Assembly: GCF_008831285.2 (NCBI RefSeq)
Contig: NC_045147.1
Coordinates: 18,764,854-18,828,853 of the forward strand
From: Nymphaea colorata
Taxonomy: Eukaryota > Streptophyta > Magnoliopsida > Nymphaeales > Nymphaeaceae
Length of the DNA: 64,000 nt
Direction: 5' to 3'
Both the position numbers and the translations under genes were made by a program. Below the pieces are notes generated by a model, which saw nothing but the letters and a program-made list of their open reading frames with translations, was not told where the DNA came from and searched no databases. Below are positions 51,150 to 62,480 of this stretch, piece after piece. The number at the start of each line of letters is the position of its first letter. Within the stretch, counting starts at the first letter, position 1.

Positions 51150-52732
51150 TCACTCTTTCACCTCTCCCTCTCTCTCTTCTTAATTTTTCTTTTTTCACAA
51201 CTATTTGTTACACCATAAGATCGATAAATTATGAGGAAAATGAATTTTGGAGATTCAATATCGGGATGGTATAGGTTCTGCTCATTTCTTTAATACACAT
51301 GTATATAATCCTGCAGTAAACTTAATTTTTCTTTTTTCGCAACTATTTGTTACACAATAGGATTGATAAATTATGAGGAAAATGAATTTTGGAGATTCGA
51401 TATCGGGATGGTATTGGTTCTGCTCATTTCTTTAAAACGCATGTATATATTCCTGCAGTAAACCATAGAACAACCTTGCAACATGCTTTTTTTCATTTCT
51501 TTCGATAGGGGATTGTCAACTTGTAAGCATTGTGCTATTGCCAATGATGTGAGACTAAGATTACAGTATTTTGTTTATTTTTCTTCAAGTTGATTGAGTC
51601 ATTTGACTTTCATTTCAGTCTCTATTAGTTATTGAACTAAGTGCTTATTACTTGGTTAAAATACCACAGTTTTGTAGTGAATTCTTTAATGCATGTTATC
51701 AGAAAAAATAGTAGAACTAAACTTATTTATTTGTGTTTCAAAGTGCCGTTTGACACCATAACAGATTGTTACTATCTGATGATTCTGCTGTAAAATTTAA
51801 AATAGATTCATGAACCACTATGTTACAGGGTTTCATAAATCTCGTTCAATGTTTGAGCAATTTTACCCAGATAGTAATAAATTTGTTACTGGTGCCAGAA
51901 TTCTTTCTTTACTCACGTTGGTCATCAAATAGAATTTGAAAGCATAAGAACAGCAAAAAGGAAAAGTAAATGAGAAGTATGAAAGTAAACTGTGAGTCTT
52001 TTGTAGGAAACAATTGAGCAGTATAAGCGTCGTGATGGAGATGTTGAGACATTATTATGCGGGTGTTTGACTGCCCCTGACCCAAAGTCCATAAGATTTG
52101 AGAACCGCCGGTTTAATATCAAACCCTCCCCTTTGACTTAAATACTAATTTTTTATCAATTCAAAAAAGGTAACATAAGGATTCAAAGGGTGGATCTTAT
52201 GTTTGACTTAAGATCATCAGTTTGACAAAACATACATTTTAGGATGAATTTTTCACCACATCTATAAAAAAACATGTCACATCAGATTCATGGATTTTAA
52301 ATCTAAAGTAATCAAACGCATCTAATGCATCCTAGGTCCAATTGCATCAAGGTGCAAGCTCTGGGTCGTTGGTTTCTGCCTTAATTTTTCCATCAAAAGA
52401 TGGTTCAACAACTTGACTATGAGTAACGAGATTCCATGTCAAGACAAATAACTGGCCCAATCTTTTATGATTAACTTCTCTTGGTAGAAAGAACCACATT
52501 TCGAACCGATTGGTCTTCTTGCTGGTGCAGAGAATGCGAAATCTGCGGCTTGGAAGCGAAAAATGTCTCGGGAGAGGGCGACGGAAACTTCATTCAAGAT
52601 TGGAACGGGGGGAGAACTCTACCAGTTGCAGCACCGCCAAGAAGGTGGCAGCAACAACCATTCTGCACCCTTGTCATGGTTGCAGTCATCATCTGTCTTG
52701 TTCTTCTTTGGTTCTTTCATGTAAATAGATGA
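48606..52732 (+). CDS. RING-CH (RINGv) membrane E3 ligase-like protein, copy 2, 178 aa
   Basis: Paralogue of the gene at 40226, in the same direction. Exons are 48606-48940 and 52531-52732; donor GCAG|GTAACC, acceptor GGTGCAG, phase 2, cutting the RING-CH domain just before the last CEIC pair exactly as in copy 1. The N terminus (about 60 residues) is Ala/Gly/Lys-rich and carries the shared ASCVIDV island (42-48). Zinc ligands: C65, C68, C88, C90, H98, C101, C114 and C117. Shared blocks with copy 1 include QSGQG(E/G)LIHLGCGC, (R/K)RCAEAWF and CEICGL(E/D)AKNV. One C-terminal membrane segment lies at about 158-174 (TLVMVAVIICLVLLWFF). Family knowledge suggests a membrane-tethered ubiquitin ligase; substrate unknown. 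The 3.6-kb intron holds two inverted-repeat elements and a tandem duplication. Confidence 0.88.
50824..50844. repeat. (TA)n microsatellite in the RINGv-2 intron
   Basis: TA run of about 21 nt. Confidence 0.9.
51082..51148. repeat. (CT)n(TA)n compound microsatellite in the RINGv-2 intron
   Basis: A short CT run, TTT and then about 56 nt of TA, ending just before CT-rich sequence and the 142-bp duplication. Confidence 0.95.
51179..51462. repeat. 142-bp tandem duplication in the RINGv-2 intron
   Basis: Two adjacent copies begin CTTAATTTTTCTTTTTTC at 51179 and 51321 and end CCTGCAGTAAA. They differ at only a handful of positions (for example ACACCATAAGATC versus ACACAATAGGATT), so the duplication is fairly recent. 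No coding function is seen. Confidence 0.95.
51750..51896. mobile_element. Small MITE-like element, family B (about 147 bp)
   Basis: The left end reads ACACCATAACAGATTGTTAC then TATCTG, and the right end, reverse-complemented, reads GCACCAGTAACAAATTTATT then ACTATCTG. The inverted repeats are about 28 nt long with a few mismatches. It lies inside the RINGv-2 intron and has no coding capacity. Confidence 0.6.
52063..52319. mobile_element. MITE-like element, family A, copy 2 (about 257 bp)
   Basis: Ends read GTGTTTGACTGCC and, reverse-complemented, GCGTTTGATTAC. Sub-terminal arms (AAGTCCATAAGATTTGAGAA and AAAATCCATGAATCTGATG) resemble those of 43567-43823 at the same distances. It sits 211 bp before RINGv-2 exon 2, in the intron. 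Confidence 0.65.
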
Positions 52733-55700
52733 TGCTCGTGTTGCTTGAGGCCCCTTCTTCTTGTTCACTTATATGTGAACCAAAGATTTGATATTGTAAA
52801 TATATTTGAGTGCAAATCTTCATTTGCTACTCATGTTTTGGCTTTTTCGCATACACCAACTTCAGTTATTTGAGTCAACTCTACTTGAGTGAGCAAAGCG
52901 AAGCTGTTACTAAGATTTGTTGGTAATCGATTTCGTTTTCCGTTGGATTAATAGGCAAGTCAAATCGAGACCATTGTAAACCTTTTGCCTCGATCTTTTA
53001 GTGCACCAATCTCTTTTGAGACACCATCTTTATAACCTAGATGCAATGTTATTGTTATATAAGAATGGTGCGCCTCAAATTTTATGTCCTCCAAGTTTCC
53101 TGCCACAACACCATCAGATCACTAGAGATGTGATGTGATCTGTATAGTTTAACAAACAAGACGCTATGAATCACTTCAATGGAACGCGTAAGAAAGAAGG
53201 AGTCAAGGCATTGCGAAATATCATGAACTGCTCGCATTCCATAAAAGCTACTGGGATAAAAATTAATGTTGGTTTTATTTCAAAGAAAAGGCCAGATGGA
53301 GAAGAAGAACGTAGAGCTGGTTTGAAAAATGGAGCAGTTTGTAACTGTTTCATGAATCTATATCAACTTACAATAACTTTTAAGATGTTACATTAATCAG
53401 CACCAATCTTTGGGCCATATTTATAGAATAGTAACACACTATTCCGTCCGTCGTCCAACTGATTCATAAGTTTCAATCAGAAAACCATGTCGAATCTTTC
53501 ATCAGCTATACATACCATACTTCAAGATTTAGGGAAACACGTATTCTTTAGGCTGATCCCTGTCCGGTCATGGCAAATCGAATTGAGTTACTCAGTCTTA
53601 GTCATGCATCCTTAACCCAAATGGAGGATCCAAATTTTTATTCCATCCCTACACTGAGGTAACCAGTCTTTAGCTAATTGGACTCAATTTATTCCTTGAT
53701 CTCTTGCCTGTCCTCCCCAGAAAAGAAGGCGAAAAAGAGGACAAAGCCCATAATAATAAACACATTATGGGGGCGCAGCCATGTGCCTGTGGGCATTCCA
53801 ATGTTGGAAGGTGCAGCCCCTCTAGATCTCCATGCTCTATTTATAATAAAGTTTCTTTTCTTAATGACCTTTTGACTTACTACTCCAGGATATATATATC
53901 TTTTGCTTAATTTGCAGGAGGGATCAGGTTGATAGTACGCTTTTTTCACGTGGAGAGACTGCTTTAAAGACTCAAATTCTATATTAGCGCCCCTGGAATA
54001 GCTAGATGCGGGCCACTTGTTGCCGGCAAATATTCCATTTGGTGCACCTCGGATTTACATCTAACTCGCAGAAATACTACTGGAGACCTGCATGAATTCA
54101 AGTGAAAAATTTTAGTTCGACACATGAATATATGACACCAGAGGCGCCTTTTGTTTTAATCCGCGATAAATTTCTCAATCTAAAGCCTTTCTTCTCATAC
54201 CACATAGTTTAGCCTATCGTTTAATTGCTTCTGATCCTATTGCAAAAGGCATGCAGCGAAATAATTCCCTATAATAAATTTTTATAAGTCGTTTAATTCT
54301 AGTGCCTGCAGGAATTCATGTCCAACCCCACAGTTTCGTGCGATCTGCATTAATTTATATGCGTACATTCTTTTTCTGCCGTAACGATTGCCATTTAAGC
54401 ATAAGGAACGAAAATCTTGATTCTAATCTTTCCATATGTTGCTCGCTGCATGTGAAGTATATGGTTTTTTACACTAGATTATAGCGCATATTCAACGTTT
54501 TGCAATGTGTTCAACGAAACCGAATAAAGAGTCGCAGAATTTCCTTGTTTGACGTTCTGACCAGAGCCACTAATGTTAAGATATTGGTAGTTTTTAACAA
54601 GAAAATGTCGGTCGAATTTTCTTTTGTTTCTTTTGCTGAGGGCATTGCCTTCCTTCTTTAGGAAAGCTGGCCTTTGAATCCATTCCAAATAGCTGATTAA
54701 TTTGTTGGACTCAATGTTCTGGAAAAAATTTTTTTAATAGACCTACTGAGGCTGGCCTGCACGATGGATTCCATGATATATTCCCCATGAATATTGTTAA
54801 TTCAAACTGTTCAGGGTGTCCACAATTCTGCCACCAAGAAAACCAGATCTTCATGTTCTTAAACTGAGCCAACATCTTGATTATCCGACAGCCAAAGGTG
54901 GCCTTGGATCCAGTATTAATCCATCTCTGCTCTCTGATTTCCTTCAAACTGAGCACACGTATACATTTTTTGCTTCAATAAAATAGGACCTTATAGTGGA
55001 TTCGTCATCGCCATTCAGTAGTGTTCTCTGGAGACTATCAGAGTCTGATCTATACAATTTCTGCAAATGCATGCGAAAATTAGACTGCCCATTTGTCAAC
55101 ATTTATAGTAAGGCATCTCTCTCTCTCTGAAAAACATGACTTAGAAGGACAAGTCACAGGAAATAAGTCATGATGCATCCGTCTCTAAGTCTGGATTGCT
55201 TGAAACAATTGTGAGACGAGTTTCGAGTGAGTGCAGAGTTCGGGTATGATGAAGAGTATGGGAGGAGGAGCGGAATATCCTTGTTTCTTCCCCGTTCCTC
55301 TCCAATATTAGCTAAGCTTCGATGTCTGGAGTCGCCGTGTTTGATTAGATGCTTGCCAAACACCACAGCGAGCGAAAGTTTGTCCTTTCCTGGAGCTCAG
55401 TTCAGAACAGCAAAGCAATTTGAAAAACTACGGCGTCTTCTCCATTCTCTGTTCCACCATTCGTGGTCACGTCAACGCTTTGAGTGGACCTTACTGTGCT
55501 CAACAGTTGGTAAATGGCCAAAGACGTCACTGGTGGTCGGACCTCATCGTCATCATTTAAACTTTTTTTTCAGAAGCCATTGCCGTTCACATGGACAGTA
55601 CGAATGACATTCTGTTTTTCTTCAGAAATACTGTTTGTTTGCTGTTCTCTTCTTTTCAGAAGTTCTAAGCTAAAATTCTACCATTCTGTGGATTCTAGCT

Positions 55701-58162
55701 GTACCGGAGCGACTTTAAAGTCGAAAAGGTTGGGAATTGAAATTAAAATCCATGTTTTGAGGATAAGTAGAACGCAACTTTTAAGCTGGAAAATTCCAGA
55801 AAATTGATACATAAAATCTTAGAAAAAACTGATATTGACACAATGTATAGGTGAACTCAATAATTAATGTAAAGACTATAAAGTTTGATTACAAGCTGTC
55901 CTATCAACTTGGTCGATAATTCATAAAGTGTCACAAATGTGATCCGATCGCTCCCAATTGATCTTCTTGGCGGTAGCACGGTCGCTGCCAATTATTACAT
56001 GATCTGAGGGTTCAGGCTTAATTTACTCATTTTACTCTATGTAAGGCTATAGTTGACTTGGGCCAAGGCTGATGATAACAAGTGTATTATAATTTCCTTA
56101 ATAATCAACATCTCTTGCCTGAAAGCTTTAAGTTTTGCCAATATATAAATCACGGTTCAACTCAATCATAACTAGCCACACATCGATTGATATATAATAT
56201 AGAATTTGCTGTATGGTTTCGATGCTACCACGATCTAGGGTTGTTAATGGATGAGATAAACCTCATCATCAAAGCATGAAATTCCAGACCTATTGGATCT
56301 GTAAAGAAAATAAAACCCAGTTATTAATCATATCCGACTAAATTACATATAAGTGTTGATGATTCCACCAGTTGTTTATAATTGTCTGTACATGGAAACT
56401 AATTGGACCACCTTTCTTGTTTTTAATTTTGTATTTTACTTCATAGATGCTGCTCAGAAGCTTGGCCTAGTTGATGGGGATCTAATGTACATCATGGTTT
56501 TTTAATATATGGACCGGTTAGAACCAACGAGTTTCAATACATCTACACTATATATATAGTTGGGCCAACACAACTTGGGTTGTAAAGTTCAAAAAAGGAT
56601 TGGTGATCAACATATGTTGCAATTTCTCTCATTTCTACCATTGGCCTCTCTAGCAAGCACTCACTCAACAAGTTTTAGCTTGGTTGGTGCTCCTTAATTT
56701 CTTCTTCTGCAGCAGAAGATCAGTCATCTTCGAGACTTGGTCTTCAAATTAAAAATAAGGACCAACGACAACTATCTGAACCATGATCAGTCCATGAGAA
56801 GCCTCGGCTAATTAGTGCGTCCTACTTTGCCCAAATTGGTGATGATTCTCAAGCTAAAAATAATAGAAGGGGACCATCCCGGTTTGACCCTTACAATTAT
56901 CAGGACCAACTTTGCCGGACCTTTCTTCTTACAGTCTGGTCCCCTGCGCTGCCATGATATTGATTTTAAGCAGTGGTGGAAAAAGGAATCAAAGAGGAAA
57001 CAACAGCTGCGCTTCTCCTTGGCATTTGAATAAACGGGGAATGCTGTGCACTCAAATTCAAAAATCAATTCGCTTTACTTTTTGTTGACAATAAAATGAA
57101 AGGAATTTATTTTGATTGTTCATGAAGTTTTATATTTTTAGTTATAAAATTTTTTCATAATAGTCCTACAAGATTATAGGCCATTTTCCAGATTCTTCCT
57201 TTGGTTTTCAAGTCCCGAGTTCGTCCTTCCCTTTTCCCTCTTACCTAGTGTTGCAGCTGTAGACTATTAAGGAGACTAGCAAAAACTGCCAGATTTCATA
57301 TGAAGGCATAACTGCCCTTTTCTGAATGATGATTTTGAAAGTCAATAACATGGCAGGTGAAATGATTTTGGAGAGAACTAAATCCAAAAGATACTTAGAA
57401 CATCGAAATTTTTCTCTAAGAAAAGTTGCTTAAAAGATGCGACTGTATGTGATCATGTGAAAAAAATTAGAAACGATATTTTTTAGTTTGTAGAGTGGAT
57501 CTTCTTTTTTTAGATTTAAACAATGGAAAGGGCAAACTCTAACAAATTAAGTCCTTTTTCATACGCACCATACTAGCAGAATCCAATCTACTGTTCAATA
57601 AGTATGAATTTTGACACCAGTTAGTGTTTAGGTTTTAATTTGTCATGATGATTGCATTCGTGCAGCTAATTTTACATACAAAAAGTACTTGTAGATGTGA
57701 AAAAAGCCCATCTCTTTTATGGATATCAGCACCTTTTTGTAGGATGATTGTTTAGAAAGATGAATATTTCTGGAAAAAGGATAATCTTAAAATGGTTAAT
57801 AAGGTTGTCACTAGTTATTATGGTAAAGACATTCTTTTGTTCATCATGTTTTCTGATTGGCGTGACGGAAAGTGGCCTACAGAAATCAAAGGACTTTAAA
57901 CAGGTGTTTTTTTTCTTTTTCTTTTCACCATTAATGGGATACGATCGAGGAAAGATCAGAAGACGGTGTTACCCTATTTTTGTATCTCCCCTTTACTGAC
58001 GGAATTAGACGGAGGTTGGTATACCACGTACGCCTCTAATCGTCTAGTTCGTCCATCGTCATGGGGTTGATCATGGTTGTTCACATCGAAGCACCACAGC
58101 AAGTTGGTTTCAGAAGTCATCTTGGACGGACTCGTCTTGGTCATTGATTCTAAGCTCTTTGG

Positions 58163-58186
58163 GAAGAAGAAGAAGAAGAAGAAGAG
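58163..58186. repeat. (GAA)n microsatellite
   Basis: Eight GAA/AAG repeats read directly. Confidence 0.9.
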
Positions 58187-58515
58187 AGTGCTGCGCTGAC
58201 AAACTAATTTAATTGTGACCTGATAATGGCCAAAGCGGAATGCTTTTTGCTTGGAAAGAATGGAGTGTTAAGCTTAAAATAATGAAAAGGAAGAAGCATC
58301 TGAAACATCTACAGGCCAACCGAGCAGGTACTCTTGCTTGACTTGAATAGCGCGAAAAAGGAGATAGATGCCGACAACATCGATATTATTTTAATGGTGG
58401 GAAGGGCTCCGGCCGATTCTATGCACGGCCGGATGCGCACGCGAGTTGGGACGTTTGCTTCTGTTCCAAGGGACGAGACTCTTACTGAGAAATTTCCAAC
58501 ACCAAAATTTTAGAG

Positions 58516-58601
58516 AGAGAGAGAAAAAAAACAAGCAGCTGGGGAAGTGACCTGCATGAGAGAGAGAAAAAAAACAAGCAGCTGGGGAAGTGACCTGCAT
58601 G
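58516..58601. repeat. 43-bp tandem duplication upstream of the dehydrogenase
   Basis: Two near-identical 43-bp units (GA run, A8, then CAAGCAGCTGGGGAAGTGAC and CTGCATG) at 58516 and 58559. They end about 115 bp before the TATA box. Confidence 0.95.
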
Positions 58602-58715
58602 TTATGCTTGCATTATCAAATGAGCCGAGCCAAGTTGAGCTGGACGGTGCACAGTAGAAGTCATGGTAATGGTGCTTATTCAATTCACGAAGGGAATGTT
58701 GTCTCACCTTTGACT

Positions 58716-58723
58716 TATAAATA
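58716..58723 (+). promoter_or_regulatory. TATA box of the short-chain dehydrogenase gene
   Basis: TATAAATA lies 127 nt upstream of the ATG at 58843, giving a likely leader of about 95 nt with CT-rich sequence. Confidence 0.6.
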
Positions 58724-58842
58724 CAGCATCATAACACCACTTATTCATCGAAGCATCTGTCTCTTTGTCCATCAGAAAGATTTCTCTTACTCTCTCGCTC
58801 GCTTTCTCTGTTGGTGTCCTCAGTTCCTGGTTGGACGAGAAA

Positions 58843-60132
58843 ATGGCAGTCAAAATTATGGCAGAAAATTCACTTCCTGGGATGCAAGTATTAGCTAGAG
58901 AGGCCGGCACTCCTTCCCCTCGAAGGTAATCTTTCTCTCTCTCTCTCTTTCTCTCCCGGGGAACACAGGCATAGCCACAAACGATCAATCTGAGACAAGA
59001 TCTTTAGGTTTTTTAAAACCTGGCAATCTTTCATCTCTTATGAGCATAATCATCTGTGCTTCTAACATCCTGACTCGAGCCCATCTCCCAAGTAGTGGAA
59101 TGCCACACTGTTGCACAAAGTCTAGAGGGTTTTGTTAATTTCCAAACAAAAAGGGAAAGCAGAAAGAAGAGGAAGCAGGTGCAAGAAGGTAGTCAGAAAA
59201 AAGCATAAGAAAAAGCATCAAGGGACCAACAACGAATCGAAACTTTTTATCAACTGCTGAGAAGCGGTTTCTGTTTGTTTGATTCATTATGCAGGCTCGA
59301 GGGAAAGGTTGCAATCGTAACAGGGGGAGCTCGAGGGATCGGGGAAGCAATAGCTCGGCTCTTTGCAAGGCACGGTGCGAAGGTCCTCATTGCCGACGTA
59401 GACGACGCAGCTGGCGATGCGCTCGCCCACGCCCTCACGATCACATCTCAAACGATCGTCACCTTCCTCCACTGCGACGTCTGCCAGGAGTCAGACGTCA
59501 GCCGCGCGGTGGACTACGCCGTTTCCCGGCACGGACGCTTGGACATACTCGTCAACAATGCCGGGGTGCTGGGGAATCAATCCAAGAAGAGCATCATGGA
59601 CTTCGATGCCGACGAGTTCGATCGGGTCATGCGCATAAACGTGCGGGGAGTGGCGCTCGGAATGAAGCACGCCGCTCGGGTGATGGTTCCCCGAGGCACC
59701 GGCTGCATCATCTCCATGGCCAGTGTGGCTGGTGTCATGGGTGGCCTTGGTCCGCACACCTACACTGCGTCCAAGCACGCCATTGTTGGCCTCACCAAGA
59801 ACGCTGCGTGTGAGCTGGGGAAGTATGGCATAAGGGTGAACTGCATTTCTCCGTTTGGGGTGGCCACATCGATGCTGATCAATGCGTGGAGAGGTGATGG
59901 TGACGAAGAGGATGACTACATGGAAGCTAGCAGGATGCCAAAGGAGGAAGAAGTGGAGAAGATGGAGGAATTTGTTGCAAGCTTGGCCAACTTGAAGGGC
60001 ACCAACTTGAAGGCCAAGGATATTGCAGAGGCAGCTCTTTACCTTGCCGGTGACGAATCCAAGTATGTCAGCGGTCATAACCTTGTTGTCGATGGTGGTG
60101 TAACTACTATAAGAAACTGCGTAGGCCTGTAA
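58843..60132 (+). CDS. Short-chain dehydrogenase/reductase, SDR110C-like, 2 exons, 306 aa
   Basis: NAD(P)-dependent oxidoreductase of the classical SDR type. Exons are 58843-58925 and 59295-60132, joined in phase 2 (CGAAG|GTAATC, ATGCAG). Residues 37-44 are TGGARGIG (TGxxxGIG cofactor loop). D62 ends the second strand (LIADVDD), which favours NAD over NADP. NNAG is at 115-118. The active site is N143, S171, Y184 and K188 (YTASK). The block [13 protein letters not shown] followed by [14 protein letters not shown] is typical of the plant SDR2a/xanthoxin dehydrogenase/zerumbone synthase-like group. That group oxidises secondary alcohols of terpenoids, lignans or hormones; the substrate cannot be read from sequence. 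The extra 28-residue exon 1 ([20 protein letters not shown]) is not an evident targeting signal. The second exon is GC-rich, unlike its surroundings, and has long shadow frames on both strands. Confidence 0.92.
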
Positions 60133-60919
60133 CTGAGAAAGAGAGGGAGCAATTCTGTTTGTGTGAGCCCTTGCTTTCTTGTGAGGCAAATTGTACCAGT
60201 ATTACCTAAGTTCCCAACCATGTTAATGTCATTCCTTCAAGATTTTCTTGTTGGTGATTAGCAGTCCAATGGCGAATAGAAATCCAAAAAGTCACCATTT
60301 TTGTGGAGCTAACGAGGAGAACATCCAAAGAGCTATATGCATCCTAAAGACTGCAGTTATAAAGTGACAATGAAACGCAAAACCTGCATTACTGAATGGG
60401 ATAGCCATTTACTTGTCTATAAGGCCTTCATGATGAGGAATGCAAGAACTTGAGGATGCTCCTGCTTGAAGTTTGAAACCGGCCAGCTTGCCAAAAGAAA
60501 AATATGAGAAGTTTCAGTAATCCTGGCTGCATGGGCAATGTAGTGAAAAATTCGTTTATTTAAGTTGGACATAAAGTTCTTTGGCTTTTTATGTCAAAAG
60601 GGGGTAAGGTTACGCGGTGAAGTTGGTGTTGATCGATTTGCAGCATTATCAGCGATTACATGTATATATGTCTTTGGTTGATTTTACTCTATGACAATGA
60701 TAAAACAGCACTAAGAAAATGTGGCGGTGTTTCATCTGACAAGGTTAATGGCCGCCGATAGCCTGAACCAAGTGGTAAACCGAGGCGGACTTGGGCCATG
60801 CCTGGGCTTCGTAATAAACCAGGTCTATATTTATATATCCTAAATTTTGGTATGGAAGTGTTTGTATGCTTGATTGATTTATGTCTACTGACCAAGCCAT
60901 GGGTGTAATGCCTCATTTT

Positions 60920-61316
60920 GAGAAGTTTAATCATGCATTAAACATTATGAGATGTGTTCATAAGCTTACAAAGAGAGTTGTTAAAGTGGTTAGTTGTCAT
61001 AATTGAGGCTCGAACCGAAAGTGTTAGGGTGTAGGCTGTGATCTATCGAATCAGAAGCTCAGGCCAAGTGTGGGAGTGTGTCTAGTTGTTATAGTGATAT
61101 CAAAGCACAATTCAACACTACCTTAAGGAGGTGGATTGTAAGGCTCCCCTATGAAAAGTTTAATCTTATATTAAAGATTGTGAAAGATTTTCAATGGTTT
61201 ATAAAATGAGTTGTTAAAATGGTTGATTAATTTAATTCATAATCTTTTTTGGAACTTAAAACTGTTAAGGAACGGGTTGGGAACTGTCGAAATCCGAGCC
61301 TAGTTGGGGAGTGGAC
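60920..61316. repeat. Diverged tandem duplication, period about 233 bp
   Basis: GAGAAGTTTAATC at 60920 and GAAAAGTTTAATC at 61153 open two alignable blocks of about 160 bp. Both contain ATTAAA(C/G)ATT(A/G)TGA, then AGTTGTTAAA(G/A)TGGTT and a closing G(T/G)GGGAGTG word. This style is seen at the ends of old plant retroelements. Confidence 0.6.
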
Positions 61317-61694
61317 TGGATCATTAATTGGCTTAGTCTAACTTGTCTATAACTCCGATTAAGTTTTAAGGTGCCTTAGAGTTAAAGAGTTTTACATTGT
61401 TAGAGAAACTGAAACGGTTAACAAAGATTTGTGGAAAGAAGATTCTATTCATGTATATAATAGAGTATTTACCGAGAACACGAACTCAGCCAAGACAGCA
61501 AGGAAGGAAACAGTTTGCAACAATTAATGGAAGCTGTTCCTAAAATGATTCCACGGGATTACAACATAATCAATATGATGTCCACCTAGTCATGAATTAT
61601 TTGCAAGGCACTTAGTGCCACCGGATTCTCGCCTTCATCTTTATGCTTAACAGTAACGTACTGTGGTGGCAGGGATTTCAGCCTAAGGTTAGTT

Positions 61695-62150
61695 TGATGC
61701 ATTCAATAAGGTTGTCTCGAGACACCCAGTTTCAGATATCCACTCATAGGAAAAGAAGTTTTGGACGGTACTGTTTCTCCGGTTGCATCCTTAGGGATAC
61801 GATGACGCAAGTTGATATTTTTGATTGAGTGTCTCATGACACCATTCCACTCAACTCGTGAGTATAAAACTTGAGATACAATGTCTCAGGTGTACAAAAG
61901 TACAGTTTGAGACTTTTTTCTCCACCCATTCAGATGCGTCGTGAGACTCTGTAATTACTGTCGTGGAGAAAATGTGCCATAACGCTGTCCCTCCCGCGGC
62001 ATCCCTAGGAATACGACAACATTCTATCCAAAAGTACACGGTTTAGTCTGAATGCCTCATGACAATCAATCTGGTGTTTGATTGTAGGGATGCACTTTAG
62101 AGACAATGTTAAGAGAACGCTTTGAGACATTCCGCTCTTAAAAAAGGAAG
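61695..62150. repeat. Diverged tandem duplication, period about 216 bp
   Basis: GCATCCTTAGGGATACGATG at about 61784 matches GCATCCCTAGGAATACGACA at about 62000, and GAGTGTCTCATGACA matches GAATGCCTCATGACA at the same offset. Small palindromes lie inside (TGTCTCGAGACA, GTGTCTCATGACAC). The block abuts the copia LTR. Confidence 0.6.
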
Positions 62151-62215
62151 AACAGTTTGAGTTGCCATTCCCTGTCCTAGGTGAAAAAACGACACAGGCA
62201 AGTGAGTAAATCTCT

Positions 62216-62480
62216 TGTTGTATGTTTTGCAAGAGTTTTCACTGTATTTATAATGTTTACACGGTTGATACAGAAATGGTAACTAGATACAACGTGATGA
62301 GGCAGCTATACATATGGTAAGGAGTTACATCATTTGAAAATCTTCATTTGCTGGAATGAATCTTCACACGGCAATTCTTGATTGCCAATCTTCATTTTCT
62401 TGCCTTATTTCTCCACACTGTAATCCTTGATTGCCTCTTTCCTTAATGCTTCACACGGTTTGACATCTATTTCCTTAACA
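62216..62480 (-). repeat. 3' LTR of the copia element, 265 bp
   Basis: In element orientation it starts TGTTAAGGAAATAG at 62480 and ends CATACAACA at 62216, so it has TGTT...AACA ends. It directly follows the polypurine tract. A TATAAATA box lies at 62252-62245, about 30 bp from the LTR end, so the R and U5 parts would be short. Boundaries are inferred from the ends alone, because the partner LTR is outside the window. Confidence 0.65.

Larger units (their letters stand above)
52733..58842. other. 6.1-kb spacer between RINGv-2 and the dehydrogenase
   Basis: No gene is supported. Frames of up to 126 codons (55227-55607) have no family features. A (GAA)n run lies at 58163-58186 and a 43-bp tandem duplication at 58516-58601. 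The right end holds the dehydrogenase promoter. Confidence 0.6.
60133..62215. other. Spacer between the dehydrogenase and the copia LTR
   Basis: The left end is the 3' flank of the dehydrogenase. The rest has no gene but holds two diverged tandem duplications (60920-61316 and about 61695-62150). Confidence 0.6.

Noticed and set aside
53678-55807. Several open frames of 60-126 codons on both strands
   Set aside because: They overlap one another, lack motifs and have no splice-compatible neighbours.
59491-60189. 232-codon minus-strand open frame (and a 174-codon plus-strand frame at 59289-59813)
   Set aside because: Both overlap the conserved dehydrogenase exon; they result from its high GC content and show no domain.
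61060-61110. GTGATATCAAAGCAC, similar to a copia primer-binding site
   Set aside because: It differs from the initiator-tRNA complement at several positions and has no LTR edge beside it.
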